From Gemmatimonadota bacterium (lineage in GTDB: Bacteria > Gemmatimonadota > Gemmatimonadetes > Gemmatimonadales > GWC2-71-9), in NCBI GenBank assembly GCA_003223395.1, contig QHUZ01000046.1, positions 1-63,154 on the forward strand: a stretch of 63,154 bases of DNA. The letters run 5' to 3'. Below, piece after piece: positions 34,596-43,954 of this stretch; the stretch's first letter is position 1, and each line of letters starts with the position of its first letter. The position numbers and the translations under genes were made by a program. Below the pieces are notes generated by a model. It did no database searches, was not told where the DNA came from, and was given only the letters and a program-made list of their open reading frames with translations.

Positions 34596-37100
34596 ATGTC
34601 AAAGCTCGAGCAGCTCAAAGAGAAGGCGAAAGGTCTCGAGGCCAAGGATCCGAAGAAGGCCGTGGAGATCTGGCTCGAGGTTCTCAACAATCAGGACGAG
34701 ACCAATCCTGATCTCTCCATATACAATCGCATCGGCGATCTCTACATCAAGCTGAAGGACCCCGCGCTGGCAGCGGATTACTACGACCAGGCCGTGGACA
34801 AGTACGCCGAGCTTGGGTTTCACAACAACGCCATCGCGATGTGCAACAAGGTGCTGCGCAACGCGCCGGCGCGGCAGACCACGTATCTGAAGCTGGCGAA
34901 ACTGTACGCCGCCAAGGGCTTCATCGCCGAGGCGAAGCACAACTTCGTCGAGTACGCCGAACGGATGCAGAAGGTCGGGAAGATCGAACACGCCTTCGCG
35001 GCGCTGAAGGAATTCACCGATATATCGGGCGAGAGCGCGTCGCTGCGCGACATGCTCTCCGAGCATCTCAAGATGTACGGCACCGACCCAGGCAAGCGCG
35101 CCTCGTCCGCCGGAGGGCGACCGACTCCTCCTGCGGCGCCGAGAACGGCCCCGCCCGCGGGTGGCGACGACGTACACAAATCGGGCAGCAGGAAGACATC
35201 CAGTCTTGTCTTCCTCGATCTGGATGAGCCGCGCGTCGCGAAGGGCCAGAAGGCAGCGCCAGCGCCCAAGCCAGAGCCGGAACCAGAGCCGGCTCCCCCC
35301 GTCGCGGAGAAGCTCATCGAGGAAGTCGTGCCCGAGCCGGACGAGTCGCTGCAGATCGAAACGACGAGTCTGGTGGATGAGCCTCCGAGTAGTGGCGGCG
35401 GCAGCGGGATGCTCGAGGGTCTGGAGACGACGGTTGCGGACTTCGGACAGGTGCGCCAGGAGAGTCCCAAGACGCCGTCGATCCGCGAGGAATTGAATCC
35501 GGCGGATCTCGATCTCGAGCCCGTGGCCGAGCTCGAGCCCACGATCCCCGCCGTGAGCCCGGACGAGGGAATCGAGCTGGAGGGGGCCGATCTCGTCCTC
35601 GAGGGCAACGTCGTGGATACGCCGGCGGCCGCGCCTCGACCGCCGGCGAAGAAGGCGGTGCCGACACTCAAGCCGCTCGGACGTGGCCCCGGGGGAGGGG
35701 GCAAGCCGGCCGCCGACACGCCGCGCGTGAAGCCGGTCGTGCCGAAGCGTCCAGCCGCGTCGCCGGCATCCTCGGCGCCGGGGAAACGCAAAACCGTCGT
35801 CGAGGTCCCACCGCTCGAGCTGGAGCCGGACTTCGAGACAGCCATAACCGACAAAGGGCACGACGTCGATGAGGAGCCGCTTGCCATCGACGAGACGCCC
35901 AGACATCCGAGCTTCATCCAGACCGAAGACGACACGTCGATATCGTCCGGCGGGCGTCGCTCCGGTTTCATCGACCTCGGGATCGACGAGATCAGCAGCG
36001 GTGGAGACCAGGCGGGCTCGCTCGTCTTCTCCAACATCGAGGAAACGCCGGCGGCGCCGGGCATCGAAGAGCTCGAGGAACGGGTCGCCGATAATCCGGA
36101 CGATCCCGAGGCACATCAAGCGCTCGGCGAGGCGCTGATCGAGCAGGGCGAGCGGGAGCGCGGCATCGAAGAGCTGGATCTCGCCACCGCGGGTTACGAG
36201 AACGGCGGCAATCTCTCGCACGCGCGCGATCTCGTGGATGAAGTGCTGAGGCTCGACCCGAACAGCGTGCGTCACCGGCAGAAGGCGGTGGAGTTCGCGT
36301 TCAAGGCGGGCGACAAAGCAAGGCTGGTGGACGCGTATCTCGAGCTTGCCGACGCGCTGTTGCGTTCGGATCTTCCAGAAAAAGCCCGCGCGGTGTACGC
36401 GCGCGTCGCGGAGCACGATGCCAAAAACGAGCGTGCCAAGGCCGCGCTCGCGATGCTCGCGCCGGCGGTTGCGACGCCTGCGGCCGCGCCCGGCAAACCT
36501 GAGGGCAAGGTCAAAGCCAAAGACGCGAAAATGAAGGTCCGTGACGAAGCAGCCGTGAACGGCGACTTCATCGACCTCGGCTCGATGCTCACCGACGAGG
36601 ACGACGACAGTGTCCCGGCCAAGGACACGCGGATGACCGTCGCCGACGAAGAGCCGACCGGCGACGAAGAGCAGGACTTCCAGGACATGCTGGCCCGGTT
36701 CAAGCAGGGCATCGACGAGAACATCGATGAGGCCGACTTCGAATCGCACTACGATCTGGGCGTCGCGTTCAAGGAAATGGGCTTGCTCGATGAGGCGATT
36801 GCGGAGCTGCAGAAGGCCTTGCGAGCCCCGGAAGGAAAGCTGCGCACGTCGGAGATGTTGGGGATCTGCTTCTTCGAGAAGGGGGCATACGGCGTGGCCG
36901 AATCGATTTTGCGGCGCGGTCTCGATCTGCCCGCCTCCGGCGATCAGGAGCGTCTCGGCGTCCTGTACTGGCTCGGCCGCGCGCTCGAACAGCAGGGCAA
37001 GAAAGCCGACGCGCGCGACCTGTATGGACGCGTCTTTGCGGTAGACATCCGTTTCCTCGATGCCGAGCAGCGCGTCAAAGCGCTCGCCAAGGCGAAATAG
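34596..37100 (+). CDS. Large acidic TPR-repeat protein, unknown function
   Basis: 834 residues with no signal peptide or membrane segment. TPR-like repeats occupy the N-terminus (PDLSIYNRIGDLYIKLKDPA, NNAIAMCNKVLRNAP, YLKLAKLYAAKGFIAEAKHN), a region near 490-620 (HQALGEALIEQGERERGIEE) and the C-terminus (FESHYDLGVAFKEMGLLDEA). Between them lie long low-complexity Pro/Glu/Asp/Ala stretches, likely disordered. It looks like a cytoplasmic scaffold. A second protein of the same style is encoded at 40.8 kb. It follows hutI by 9 bp and precedes a prenyl synthase by 1 bp, but those functions give no clear clue. Confidence 0.72.
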   Translation: MSKLEQLKEKAKGLEAKDPKKAVEIWLEVLNNQDETNPDLSIYNRIGDLYIKLKDPALAADYYDQAVDKYAELGFHNNAIAMCNKVLRNAPARQTTYLKLAKLYAAKGFIAEAKHNFVEYAERMQKVGKIEHAFAALKEFTDISGESASLRDMLSEHLKMYGTDPGKRASSAGGRPTPPAAPRTAPPAGGDDVHKSGSRKTSSLVFLDLDEPRVAKGQKAAPAPKPEPEPEPAPPVAEKLIEEVVPEPDESLQIETTSLVDEPPSSGGGSGMLEGLETTVADFGQVRQESPKTPSIREELNPADLDLEPVAELEPTIPAVSPDEGIELEGADLVLEGNVVDTPAAAPRPPAKKAVPTLKPLGRGPGGGGKPAADTPRVKPVVPKRPAASPASSAPGKRKTVVEVPPLELEPDFETAITDKGHDVDEEPLAIDETPRHPSFIQTEDDTSISSGGRRSGFIDLGIDEISSGGDQAGSLVFSNIEETPAAPGIEELEERVADNPDDPEAHQALGEALIEQGERERGIEELDLATAGYENGGNLSHARDLVDEVLRLDPNSVRHRQKAVEFAFKAGDKARLVDAYLELADALLRSDLPEKARAVYARVAEHDAKNERAKAALAMLAPAVATPAAAPGKPEGKVKAKDAKMKVRDEAAVNGDFIDLGSMLTDEDDDSVPAKDTRMTVADEEPTGDEEQDFQDMLARFKQGIDENIDEADFESHYDLGVAFKEMGLLDEAIAELQKALRAPEGKLRTSEMLGICFFEKGAYGVAESILRRGLDLPASGDQERLGVLYWLGRALEQQGKKADARDLYGRVFAVDIRFLDAEQRVKALAKAK

Positions 37101-37101
37101 C

Positions 37102-38091
37102 GTGAGTCAACAAGTCACCCGTGTGAGCCTCCGCGACGTCCAGCGACCGGTGGCTGGGGAGCTGGAGCAGGTGGTCCTCGAGCTGCGGCGCGTCATCGCC
37201 GCAGATTTCCCAAGCGTGAGCGAAGTGAACGACCACCTCTTACAAATGAAGGGGAAACTCTTCCGGCCGACGCTCCTGCTGCTCAGCCATCAGGCGGCCG
37301 GGTCCAAGGATCCGCGCGCCGTCACGCTCGCGGCCGTCGTGGAGTTGATCCATCTCGCGACGCTGGTGCACGACGACTCCGTGGACCACTCGGTCTTGCG
37401 GCGCGGCCTGCCCACGATCAATGCGCTGTTCTCGCATCAGATCGCCGTGATCATGGGAGACTATCTCTATTCGCGGGCGATCATCGAGCTCGTCCGGCTG
37501 GACGACCACGAGGCGCTGCGCGTGCTGGCGCGGGTCACGAACGAGATGACCGTCGGCGAGATGCGGCAACTCGAGGCGCACGACAAGCTGGCGTACGGCG
37601 AAGGGGCGTACGATGCGCTCATTCGGGCCAAGACCGCGTCGCTCCTGTCCGGCGCGTGCGAGGTGGGTGCCCTGACCGCGCCCGCCAACTTCCGCCAGGC
37701 CCTGGCGCGCTTTGGGATGCTCCTCGGCATGGCGTTCCAGATTACTGACGACTTGCTCGACTACACCGAGCCCGAAGCGGTGACGGGAAAGCCGTCCGGC
37801 CTCGATCTGCGCGAGCACAAGGTGACGCTGCCGCTGATCGCCGCGCTCGCGCGGATGCCGGCCGAGGGTCGGACGGTGGTAGCCGAGCTGATGGACGCGG
37901 CGGAGCCGGGTGACGATTTGGTGGCTGAAGTGATCCGATTGGTGGAGGGCGCCGGCGGGCTCGGGACGGCTCGCCAGCGGGCCTTGGACCTTGCCCAGCA
38001 GGCGGAGGCGGAGCTCGACGTTCTGCCGGCTTCGCCCGCGCGGGATGCACTACAGGGGAGCATTGCCTATGCCGTGGAACGTCGGAGCTAG
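37102..38091 (+). CDS. Trans-polyprenyl diphosphate synthase
   Basis: 329 residues from GTG 37102. Both aspartate-rich motifs are present: LVHDDSVDHS (first DDxxD) and FQITDDLLDYTE (second DDxxD), plus GKLFRPTLLLLSHQ and LPTINALFSHQIAVIMGDYL. These mark the long-chain type (octaprenyl/heptaprenyl-like, IspB/HepT group) that makes the isoprenoid tail of menaquinone or ubiquinone. Chain length cannot be fixed by eye. A start at 37060 would overlap the previous gene and lacks family similarity. Confidence 0.9.
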   Translation: MSQQVTRVSLRDVQRPVAGELEQVVLELRRVIAADFPSVSEVNDHLLQMKGKLFRPTLLLLSHQAAGSKDPRAVTLAAVVELIHLATLVHDDSVDHSVLRRGLPTINALFSHQIAVIMGDYLYSRAIIELVRLDDHEALRVLARVTNEMTVGEMRQLEAHDKLAYGEGAYDALIRAKTASLLSGACEVGALTAPANFRQALARFGMLLGMAFQITDDLLDYTEPEAVTGKPSGLDLREHKVTLPLIAALARMPAEGRTVVAELMDAAEPGDDLVAEVIRLVEGAGGLGTARQRALDLAQQAEAELDVLPASPARDALQGSIAYAVERRS

Positions 38092-38095
38092 GTCC

Positions 38096-38368
38096 ATGTC
38101 CCACGGCCCGCGTCGCCCCGGTTTCTATCTAGGGGTGCTGGCGGTTGGCTTCGTGGTCGGGGGCTTGCTGCAGGCGTTCCTGCGGCGCTTCTTACCTCAG
38201 GGGCCGGCGAAGGAAGTGTTCACCTGGTCGGTGACCCCGACGATCGGGCCGGTGCACCTGGATCTGCTGGTGATGTCGATTACGCTCGGACCGATCGGGC
38301 TCGACGTGTCGCTGCTTGCGGTGGTCGGTGTCGTGGTCGCGTATCTCGTGGCCCGCTCGCTCTTCTAG
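38096..38368 (+). CDS. Small two-helix membrane protein, DUF4321-like
   Basis: 90 residues with two hydrophobic segments (YLGVLAVGFVVGGLLQAFL and SLLAVVGVVVAYLVARSLF) flanking a polar middle (TWSVTPTIGPVHLDLLVMSI). The layout resembles the DUF4321 family, whose role is not known. It lies 4 bp after the prenyl synthase gene and 11 bp before tatA, so it is probably in the same transcript. Confidence 0.65.
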   Translation: MSHGPRRPGFYLGVLAVGFVVGGLLQAFLRRFLPQGPAKEVFTWSVTPTIGPVHLDLLVMSITLGPIGLDVSLLAVVGVVVAYLVARSLF

Positions 38369-38379
38369 AAAGGCGAATC

Positions 38380-38601
38380 ATGCTCGGCAATCTCGGCTTC
38401 ACGGAAATCGCGATTCTGCTGCTGATCCTGGTGCTGTTCTTCGGCGCCAAGCGCATCCCGGAGATCGGCGCGTCGATCGGGAAGGGCATTAAGGAATTCA
38501 AGAAGGGTCTCAAGGACGTGTCGGCCGAGGAACCGCCGGCGTCCTCGGATTCCTCAATCCCCCCGGCCGGCGGCGGCAGCCCGAAGCGTCTGAATCAGTA
38601 G
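38380..38601 (+). CDS. tatA: Twin-arginine translocase subunit TatA
   Basis: 73 residues. Short N-terminal helix (GFTEIAILLLILVLFFGAKR), the FGAKRIPE hinge and an amphipathic helix (GASIGKGIKEFKKGLKD), followed by a flexible tail. TatA polymerises to form the pore for folded proteins with RR signals, one of which is the DsrE-like protein at 5.3 kb. The tatC partner is 13 kb upstream, fused to an LptD-like protein. Confidence 0.93.
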   Translation: MLGNLGFTEIAILLLILVLFFGAKRIPEIGASIGKGIKEFKKGLKDVSAEEPPASSDSSIPPAGGGSPKRLNQ

Positions 38602-38613
38602 CGGCACGGTCTC

Positions 38614-38835
38614 ATGCTGGGAAATCTGAGCGGCAGCGAAATCCTGATTCTGATGTTGATCGTCCTGCTCGTCTTCGGCGCGAATCGGCTGCCGGAAGCG
38701 GGCAAAGCGGTGGGGAAGGGACTGCGCGAGTTCAAACGCGCGCTCTCTGACGCGGAACACAGCATTCAGCAGCTGCCCCCCTCGCGGGAGGAAGAGCAGC
38801 CGCGCGATGCCAAACCGAAGCGTTTAGTCGAGTAG
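38614..38835 (+). CDS. Second TatA/TatB-like subunit
   Basis: 73 residues, a clear paralogue of the preceding gene, 12 bp downstream: LSGSEILILMLIVLLVFGAN, RLPEAGKAVGKGLREFKRAL and an acidic/basic tail ending PKRLVE like its neighbour. It could serve as TatB or as a second TatA; length and the FGAN variant of the FG motif do not decide. It ends 2 bp from the convergent ppiD stop. Confidence 0.88.
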   Translation: MLGNLSGSEILILMLIVLLVFGANRLPEAGKAVGKGLREFKRALSDAEHSIQQLPPSREEEQPRDAKPKRLVE

Positions 38836-38837
38836 TG

Positions 38838-40673
38838 TTACTGCAGTAGCGTCGAGGCGTCCGCCGAGGCTTGCGACTTGAAGAGATCCTTGCGCCGATC
38901 GACGACCTTGGCTTTGGCGCGCACCCCGTCCAGATACTGCTGAATCCGCGCCTGCTGCAGCGCCTGCCGCAGCTGCGTCCGCTGTACCTCTTTTTGCGCG
39001 AGCCAGGCCGTCGAGTCCGCGAGTCTGCGTCCCAACGACTCGAGGATGAAATAACCGTTCTCACCTTCGACCACGGCGCTGCGCTCCCCGACGCGCAGGC
39101 CGAAGGCGGTCCCGACGGCGATCGGCTCGCCGCTGAGATCGCGCGGCGGCCGCATGCGCGTGAAGGGTCCGAGGCGCTGCACTGGGATGCCGCGCGCTGC
39201 GGCGGCACTCGCCAGATCCGGCACGCCCTTGAGCAGCGCAGCGAGCGAGTCCGCGCGACGGCGCGCGAGCGTCTTGAGCTTCTCGACACGAACGAGATCG
39301 GAAACGCGCGCCCGAATCAGTGCCAGCGGCGGTGTGCCCGCGGTCGTGACGGAGTCGAGCCGGAACACGTAGTATGCCGCGTCGCCCTCGATCACGGGGC
39401 TGGTTTCACCGACTGGCGTCTCGAATGCCCACACACTCACGTCGGGAATCCGGTAGTCTCCGAGCCGGAACCCCTGACCTTCGACGACCTTGTACTCCGG
39501 AGACAGCAGTAATCCCATGCGGCGGCCCACCTCATCGAGCGTCGTGGGATCACTTCGCTCTGCCGCCAGGCGTTCGAGCGTGTCGACGCGCGTTTCAACC
39601 TGATCGAGGTGGGCAGCCAACAGCGGCACGGGAATCAGGATGTGCCGGACCTTGACTGAGTCGCCCTTGGCCTGGTCGATGCGAATCAGGTGATACCCGA
39701 ACTGTGACTGCACGGGGCCGGACAGCTGGCCCGGCTTCAGGTTTCGGACGGCCTGCATGAAGGGGGCAACGAAGGTGCTGTCGCTCTTCTTGATCCAGCC
39801 GAGGTCGCCGCCGCGCTGGCCGCTGCCGGAATCGCTGGACTCCCGCTTGGCAACGTCCTCGAACTTTGCCCCGCGCGCGAGCTCGCTCCGCACCCGCGCT
39901 ACGTGGGCGCGCGCCGCGGCGCTGTCCTCGGCGTTCGGGAGGCGCGGAATGGCGATCCACCGCACCGATGCGACGGCCGGCCGCTTGAAGTCGTCGGGGT
40001 GTTTCGCGACGTAGGCCTGCAGCTCGGCGTCACCGATCGGCGTCGTGTCGATGATCGCATAGGGTGACACGGCGATTGCGGCGACTCGCACCGAGTCGTG
40101 CTGATCCTTGTACAGCCGCCACAGCTTGGCGTCGGGAATGTAGACATCGCTGGCGAGATATTCGAACAGCTTGAGGCGCGGAATCTGCTGGCGGTAGATC
40201 GCTTCGAGCTGCAGCAGCAGGTTGCGGTCACTGGTGGTGGAGAGGAACTGCTGCCACTTGCGAATGTCGAACTGGCCGTCGGTCTGGAACTGCGGATCGC
40301 GCATGATGTCGGGCAACGGCGAATTATGCGCCATGGCGATGATCTCGTCGTCGCTCACCCGAATGCCGAGACGGTTGTACTCCTGCTCGAGCAGCGCGTC
40401 CTGGACCATCTGATTGATGACTTGATCCTGGAGTTGCCGGTCCTCTTCCTTCGTCGTCGGCGCCGTGCCGTACTGCTGATGGTATTGCTCGGAGGCCACC
40501 TGGACGCGCTGCTGGTATTCGGTGACCGGATATTCTTTGCGGTTGACCCGCAGCACGACGTTGCCGCTGGGTCCGAGGATACTCATCACTTGTCCGATGG
40601 CGAGCCACAGCACGAACGCGACGGCGAGGATGTAAAAGATCCACTTGGCGTTGGCGCGCATCGTGCGCAGCAT
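38838..40673 (-). CDS. ppiD: Membrane-anchored PPIase/chaperone PpiD (SurA-like)
   Basis: 611 residues from ATG at 40673. One N-terminal membrane helix (WIFYILAVAFVLWLAIGQVM) then a SurA-like chaperone region (QDQVINQMVQDALLEQEYNR, FDIRKWQQFL) and a parvulin domain (LGWIKKSDSTFVAPFMQAVR, SGPVQSQFGYHLIRIDQAKG). It helps fold proteins as they leave the Sec channel, including outer-membrane proteins. A longer in-frame reading up to 41390 overlaps the divergent TPR gene and is rejected. A 17-bp-spaced promoter lies just upstream. Confidence 0.9.
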   Translation of the reverse strand: MLRTMRANAKWIFYILAVAFVLWLAIGQVMSILGPSGNVVLRVNRKEYPVTEYQQRVQVASEQYHQQYGTAPTTKEEDRQLQDQVINQMVQDALLEQEYNRLGIRVSDDEIIAMAHNSPLPDIMRDPQFQTDGQFDIRKWQQFLSTTSDRNLLLQLEAIYRQQIPRLKLFEYLASDVYIPDAKLWRLYKDQHDSVRVAAIAVSPYAIIDTTPIGDAELQAYVAKHPDDFKRPAVASVRWIAIPRLPNAEDSAAARAHVARVRSELARGAKFEDVAKRESSDSGSGQRGGDLGWIKKSDSTFVAPFMQAVRNLKPGQLSGPVQSQFGYHLIRIDQAKGDSVKVRHILIPVPLLAAHLDQVETRVDTLERLAAERSDPTTLDEVGRRMGLLLSPEYKVVEGQGFRLGDYRIPDVSVWAFETPVGETSPVIEGDAAYYVFRLDSVTTAGTPPLALIRARVSDLVRVEKLKTLARRRADSLAALLKGVPDLASAAAARGIPVQRLGPFTRMRPPRDLSGEPIAVGTAFGLRVGERSAVVEGENGYFILESLGRRLADSTAWLAQKEVQRTQLRQALQQARIQQYLDGVRAKAKVVDRRKDLFKSQASADASTLLQ

Positions 40674-40719
40674 GGCGACTCTCGAACTCCGTTGAAGAGA
40701 GGAGGGCTGAAGGGGCATA

Positions 40720-40748
40720 AGTCTAAAAACGACAACGCACAAACTCAA
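40720..40748 (-). promoter_or_regulatory. Sigma-70-like promoter for ppiD
   Basis: On the minus strand TTGAGT (40748-40743) and TAGACT (40725-40720) are separated by 17 bp, the optimal distance, 47 bp upstream of the ppiD ATG. The match is 5 of 6 for the -35 box (TTGACA) and 4 of 6 for the -10 box. Confidence 0.55.
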
Positions 40749-40769
40749 GCGCACAGGTGCACGGGTCAT

Positions 40770-40799
40770 TTGACAGCGGCGCAGGCCCAACACTATCTT
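40770..40799 (+). promoter_or_regulatory. Possible promoter for the TPR-aroQ-accB operon
   Basis: TTGACA (40770-40775) is perfect; the best -10 is TATCTT (40794-40799) at 18 bp. It faces the GTG at 40836 and shares the 162-bp divergent region with the ppiD promoter. Confidence 0.5.
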
Positions 40800-40835
40800 C
40801 GCCCAATTCCCACATAGACTTAGGCCGGGGGGGCC

Positions 40836-42389
40836 GTGGCCTATACCAGTGAGATCGACAAGCTCGAAGCGCGTTTTCGGGATAACCCCAAGGGCAGAAA
40901 CTTTGCCCCCTTGGCGGACGCCTATCGTAAAGCAGGACTTATAGATAACGCGATCGATCTCTGTCAGAATGGTCTCAAGCTGCACCCCGACTACGTCAGC
41001 GCTTACATCGTCTACGCCCGCTGCCTCGTCGACAAGAAGGACGAGGCCGGTGCGCACGGTGTCTTCACGCAGGTCCTGGATCTGGACCGAGAAAACATCA
41101 TCGCGTTGCGCGGCCTCGCCGAACTCGCCGAGCGGACGGGGAAGTACGCAGAAGAAGTCGAGTGGCTGTCCCGGCTGTTGAACGCCGACCCCATGAATGG
41201 GGACGCAGCCGAAGCGCTGGCGCGAGCCAAGCGGAAGGCTGCCGCTACGACCCCGATGACCAAGCCGGATTTCGCGGTCGAGCACGAGACTCCCGAGCCG
41301 GTCACGCTGAAGCGGCCGTCGCGGCCTTCGGCGTCCATACCGGAAGTCGAGAACTTTGAAAACCCCATCAGCTTCAATCCCAACGCCCACGCCGCCGCAA
41401 AAGCGGACGGCCTGGAGGTTCAGGAAGACGTCGAGCTGAACGCGCAGCAGATCGAGCAGGTCGAGATCGAGGGTCTGGCGCGCACGCAGTACGAAGGCAG
41501 CGGGATGTTCAAGCTCGATGCGCGGGAACCGACCTCGGAGTCCGGACCAGACCTGGATGAAGCGCTGCCGCAGGTCGATCTGCCGCTCATCATGCCGGAC
41601 GACGACATCCTCGCCCCCCTCAGAGCGGCCGCTCCCTCGCCACCGCCTCCGCCACAGCCTCCGCCGCCTCCAGCACCTCCACCAGCCCCACCGCCGTCGC
41701 GGGTGCCTGCGGCGGTCGCCCTGTCGGATGATGACGGGGCAGCGGACACGGCGACGCTGTCACGAGCGGAGCCCGTGCTCACGGAAACGATGGCGGAGCT
41801 GTACCTCAAGCAGGGCCATCAACAGGACGCGCTCCGCGTCTATCAGGCGCTGCTCGCGCAGCGTCCCAGCGACGCGAAACTGAGGAGCAAGGTCGAACAG
41901 TTGTCCTCCGGCGGCAGAAAGAAATCCGGCGTTTCGGCGCAGGCCTTTCTGAAGGGCATCTGGGCGGGACGCGGGGCGGGCGCCCGTCCGCCCGCTCCGG
42001 CGGACCAGGGTACGCTCGCCGCAGCGTTCGACGCGGCGGGTGGGGGAGGGGGGCCGCCCCCCGGCGAACCGTCGCGTCCGGCGAACGACCATATCTCGCT
42101 CGACTCCGTCTTTGGCGAGGAGGCGGGACGGCGCGGGAACGCGCACCCAATCGAACCGCCTTCACCCGCTTCATCCTCTCAAGCCAAGACGGGAGGCTTC
42201 TCGTTCGACGAATTCTTCGCCGGCGGGAAGCCGGGCGCGCCGGGCGCTACGAGTGAAGGCGGCGGCGCCGACCCGGCGTCGTCCAAGACCCCCGGCGCGA
42301 GCCGTTCGTCCGGCCGGACACAGCGTCCGCCCGAAGACGAGGTGGAAGCCGATCAGTTCCAGCAGTGGTTGAAGAAGCTCAAGTCCTAG
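40836..42389 (+). CDS. TPR protein with proline-rich linker, unknown function
   Basis: 517 residues from GTG 40836. The N-terminus has TPR units (NFAPLADAYRKAGLIDNAID, YIVYARCLVDKKDEAGAHGV, LRGLAELAERTGKYAEEVEW), then a disordered middle containing a Pro-rich tract (about residues 267-290), one more TPR (MAELYLKQGHQQDALRVYQA) and a C-terminus rich in Gly/Ser/Pro ending QWLKKLKS. The NEFF-like phrase FSFDEFFAG may be a short binding motif (guess). It resembles the larger TPR protein at 34.6 kb in design. It starts a long co-directional run and its stop overlaps aroQ by one base. Confidence 0.75.
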   Translation: MAYTSEIDKLEARFRDNPKGRNFAPLADAYRKAGLIDNAIDLCQNGLKLHPDYVSAYIVYARCLVDKKDEAGAHGVFTQVLDLDRENIIALRGLAELAERTGKYAEEVEWLSRLLNADPMNGDAAEALARAKRKAAATTPMTKPDFAVEHETPEPVTLKRPSRPSASIPEVENFENPISFNPNAHAAAKADGLEVQEDVELNAQQIEQVEIEGLARTQYEGSGMFKLDAREPTSESGPDLDEALPQVDLPLIMPDDDILAPLRAAAPSPPPPPQPPPPPAPPPAPPPSRVPAAVALSDDDGAADTATLSRAEPVLTETMAELYLKQGHQQDALRVYQALLAQRPSDAKLRSKVEQLSSGGRKKSGVSAQAFLKGIWAGRGAGARPPAPADQGTLAAAFDAAGGGGGPPPGEPSRPANDHISLDSVFGEEAGRRGNAHPIEPPSPASSSQAKTGGFSFDEFFAGGKPGAPGATSEGGGADPASSKTPGASRSSGRTQRPPEDEVEADQFQQWLKKLKS

Positions 42390-42832
42390 TGTCTCGCCAC
42401 ATCGCCGTGCTGAATGGCCCCAATCTGAATCTGTTGGGAGAGCGTGAGCCTGAGATTTACGGCCGCACGAGTCTGGCGGACATCGAGCGCGCCACGAAAG
42501 AGCGCGCGCGCACGCTGGGTGTCGAGTGCACCTGGATTCAGACGAATCATGAAGGCGAGCTGGTAGAAGCGATTCAGGGGCTGAAAGGCCGTGCCGATGG
42601 CGCGCTGATCAATGCCGCGGCGTTTACGCATACCAGTCTGGCCGTGCGCGACGCGTTGCTCGCGGTGCGCGTGCCGTTTGTGGAAGTGCATCTCTCCAAC
42701 ATCTTCGCCCGCGAGCCGGAGCGGCGGCGCTCGTTGCTCGCGGATCTTGCCGTTGGCGTAGTGACGGGATTCGGCGCCGACAGTTATCGGCTGGGATTCG
42801 AAGCGCTTGCCAGGTACCTCGAGTCGCGATAG
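42389..42832 (+). CDS. aroQ: 3-dehydroquinate dehydratase, type II
   Basis: 147 residues, standard size. GTG 42389 overlaps the previous stop by one base. Signatures: IAVLNGPNLNLLGEREPEIYG (the catalytic Tyr is in EIYG), QTNHEGELVEAIQ, and GALINAAAFTHTSLAVRDAL, plus VEVHLSNIFARE. Third step of the shikimate pathway. It is the only aro gene here, as is common for aroQ next to pepP and accB. Confidence 0.96.
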   Translation: MSRHIAVLNGPNLNLLGEREPEIYGRTSLADIERATKERARTLGVECTWIQTNHEGELVEAIQGLKGRADGALINAAAFTHTSLAVRDALLAVRVPFVEVHLSNIFAREPERRRSLLADLAVGVVTGFGADSYRLGFEALARYLESR

Positions 42833-43928
42833 GCGCGCCGAGCGACAGGCGGCGCTGGCGGCAATACTCGATGCCGAGGGCTTGGACGCGCTGCTCGTGA
42901 CGTCGCGGCCGAACATTCGGTATTTGACGGGATTCAGCGGATCAGCGGGCGTGGCGGTAGTGACCCGGGGCGAGGCCCTGCTGGTCACCGATTTCCGCTA
43001 CGACGAGCAAGCGCGGCAGCAGTCCGGCTCGGTGGCGCGCGTCGAAATCGAAGGGACGAGTGTCTGGGATCGGCTGCTCAAGGAGCTCGGGGCTGGGGTT
43101 TCGGGGCTGGGGCCTGGGGGGTCGATCGGTTTCGAAGCGCATGCGATAAGCGTGAAGGATGCGGAGCGGTTTTCGACGGGACCCGGCACGGCGTGGCGCT
43201 GGAAGCCCGCCGGCGAGCTGGTCGAGCGGCTGCGGGTACGCAAGGACGCGGGGGAAGTGGCCGCCATTCGTGCCGCTGCGACGCTCGCGACGGCGGCGCT
43301 GCGCGATACGCTGGAGACGGTGCGGTCGGGGCAGTCGGAGCTCGAGATCGCGGGGGACCTCGAACGGGCGCTGCGGCGGCGCGGCAGCGAGGCGCACCCG
43401 TTCCCCGTGATCGTGGCGAGCGGGCCGCGGAGCGCGCTCCCGCACGCGCTCACAAGCCGCCGCACGGTGGCGGCGGGCGAGTGGCTGCTGCTAGACTTCG
43501 GCGCCGTTGTCGACGGGTACTGCGCCGACATGACGCGCACGGTCGTGGTCGGCGCGCGGGCCGATGAGTCGCAACGCGCGCTGTACGGCCTGGTGCAGGA
43601 GGCGCAGCGGCGCGCACGCGAAGGTGTGCGCGCCGGCATGAGCGGGCGGGACGCGGACGCACTCGCGCGCGAACCGATCGAAGCACGCGGCTTCGGCGCC
43701 GCGTTCGGGCATTCGACGGGGCACGGCCTCGGTCTCGAGGTGCACGAAGCTCCGCGGCTCGCGCGCACTGCGCCCGACGCACTGCCCGAGGACGCCGTCG
43801 TGACGATCGAGCCGGGCGTCTACGTCGCGGGACGGGGCGGCGTGCGGATCGAAGACGACGTGCATTTGTCGGTCGATGGGCCCGTGCTGTTGACGGACGG
43901 CTGTACGGATCTCCTGGAACTGGTGTAG
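42807..43928 (+). CDS. pepP: Xaa-Pro aminopeptidase (M24 family)
   Basis: 373 residues from TTG 42807, inside the end of aroQ by 26 bp. An N-terminal creatinase-like domain ([20 protein letters not shown]) precedes the pita-bread catalytic domain with all metal ligands visible: [18 protein letters not shown] (two Asp), [14 protein letters not shown] (His), TIEPGVYV (Glu) and GVRIEDDV (Glu). It cleaves an N-terminal residue before proline. The GHxxGHG motif is intact. A G-rich repeat (43087-43120) forms the linker between domains. The aroQ-pepP-accB order is common in bacteria. Confidence 0.92.
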   Translation: MPGTSSRDRRAERQAALAAILDAEGLDALLVTSRPNIRYLTGFSGSAGVAVVTRGEALLVTDFRYDEQARQQSGSVARVEIEGTSVWDRLLKELGAGVSGLGPGGSIGFEAHAISVKDAERFSTGPGTAWRWKPAGELVERLRVRKDAGEVAAIRAAATLATAALRDTLETVRSGQSELEIAGDLERALRRRGSEAHPFPVIVASGPRSALPHALTSRRTVAAGEWLLLDFGAVVDGYCADMTRTVVVGARADESQRALYGLVQEAQRRAREGVRAGMSGRDADALAREPIEARGFGAAFGHSTGHGLGLEVHEAPRLARTAPDALPEDAVVTIEPGVYVAGRGGVRIEDDVHLSVDGPVLLTDGCTDLLELV

Positions 43929-43954
43929 GGCCTCTTGGGGGGTATCTTCACGAT

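Noticed and set aside
34599-36749. 716-codon minus-strand open frame opposite the TPR gene
   Set aside because: Arg/Leu/Val-rich antisense shadow; the plus strand has clear TPR repeats and proper gene spacing.
38838-41390. 850-residue version of PpiD with a long N-terminal extension
   Set aside because: The extension runs antisense to the divergent TPR gene, lacks similarity, and precedes a clear membrane-anchor start at 40673.
41640-41705. Proline-coding tandem repeat in the TPR gene as a mobile or regulatory repeat
   Set aside because: It is an ordinary Pro-rich linker made from CCG/CCT/CCA codons; no paired arm or unit like the other arrays.
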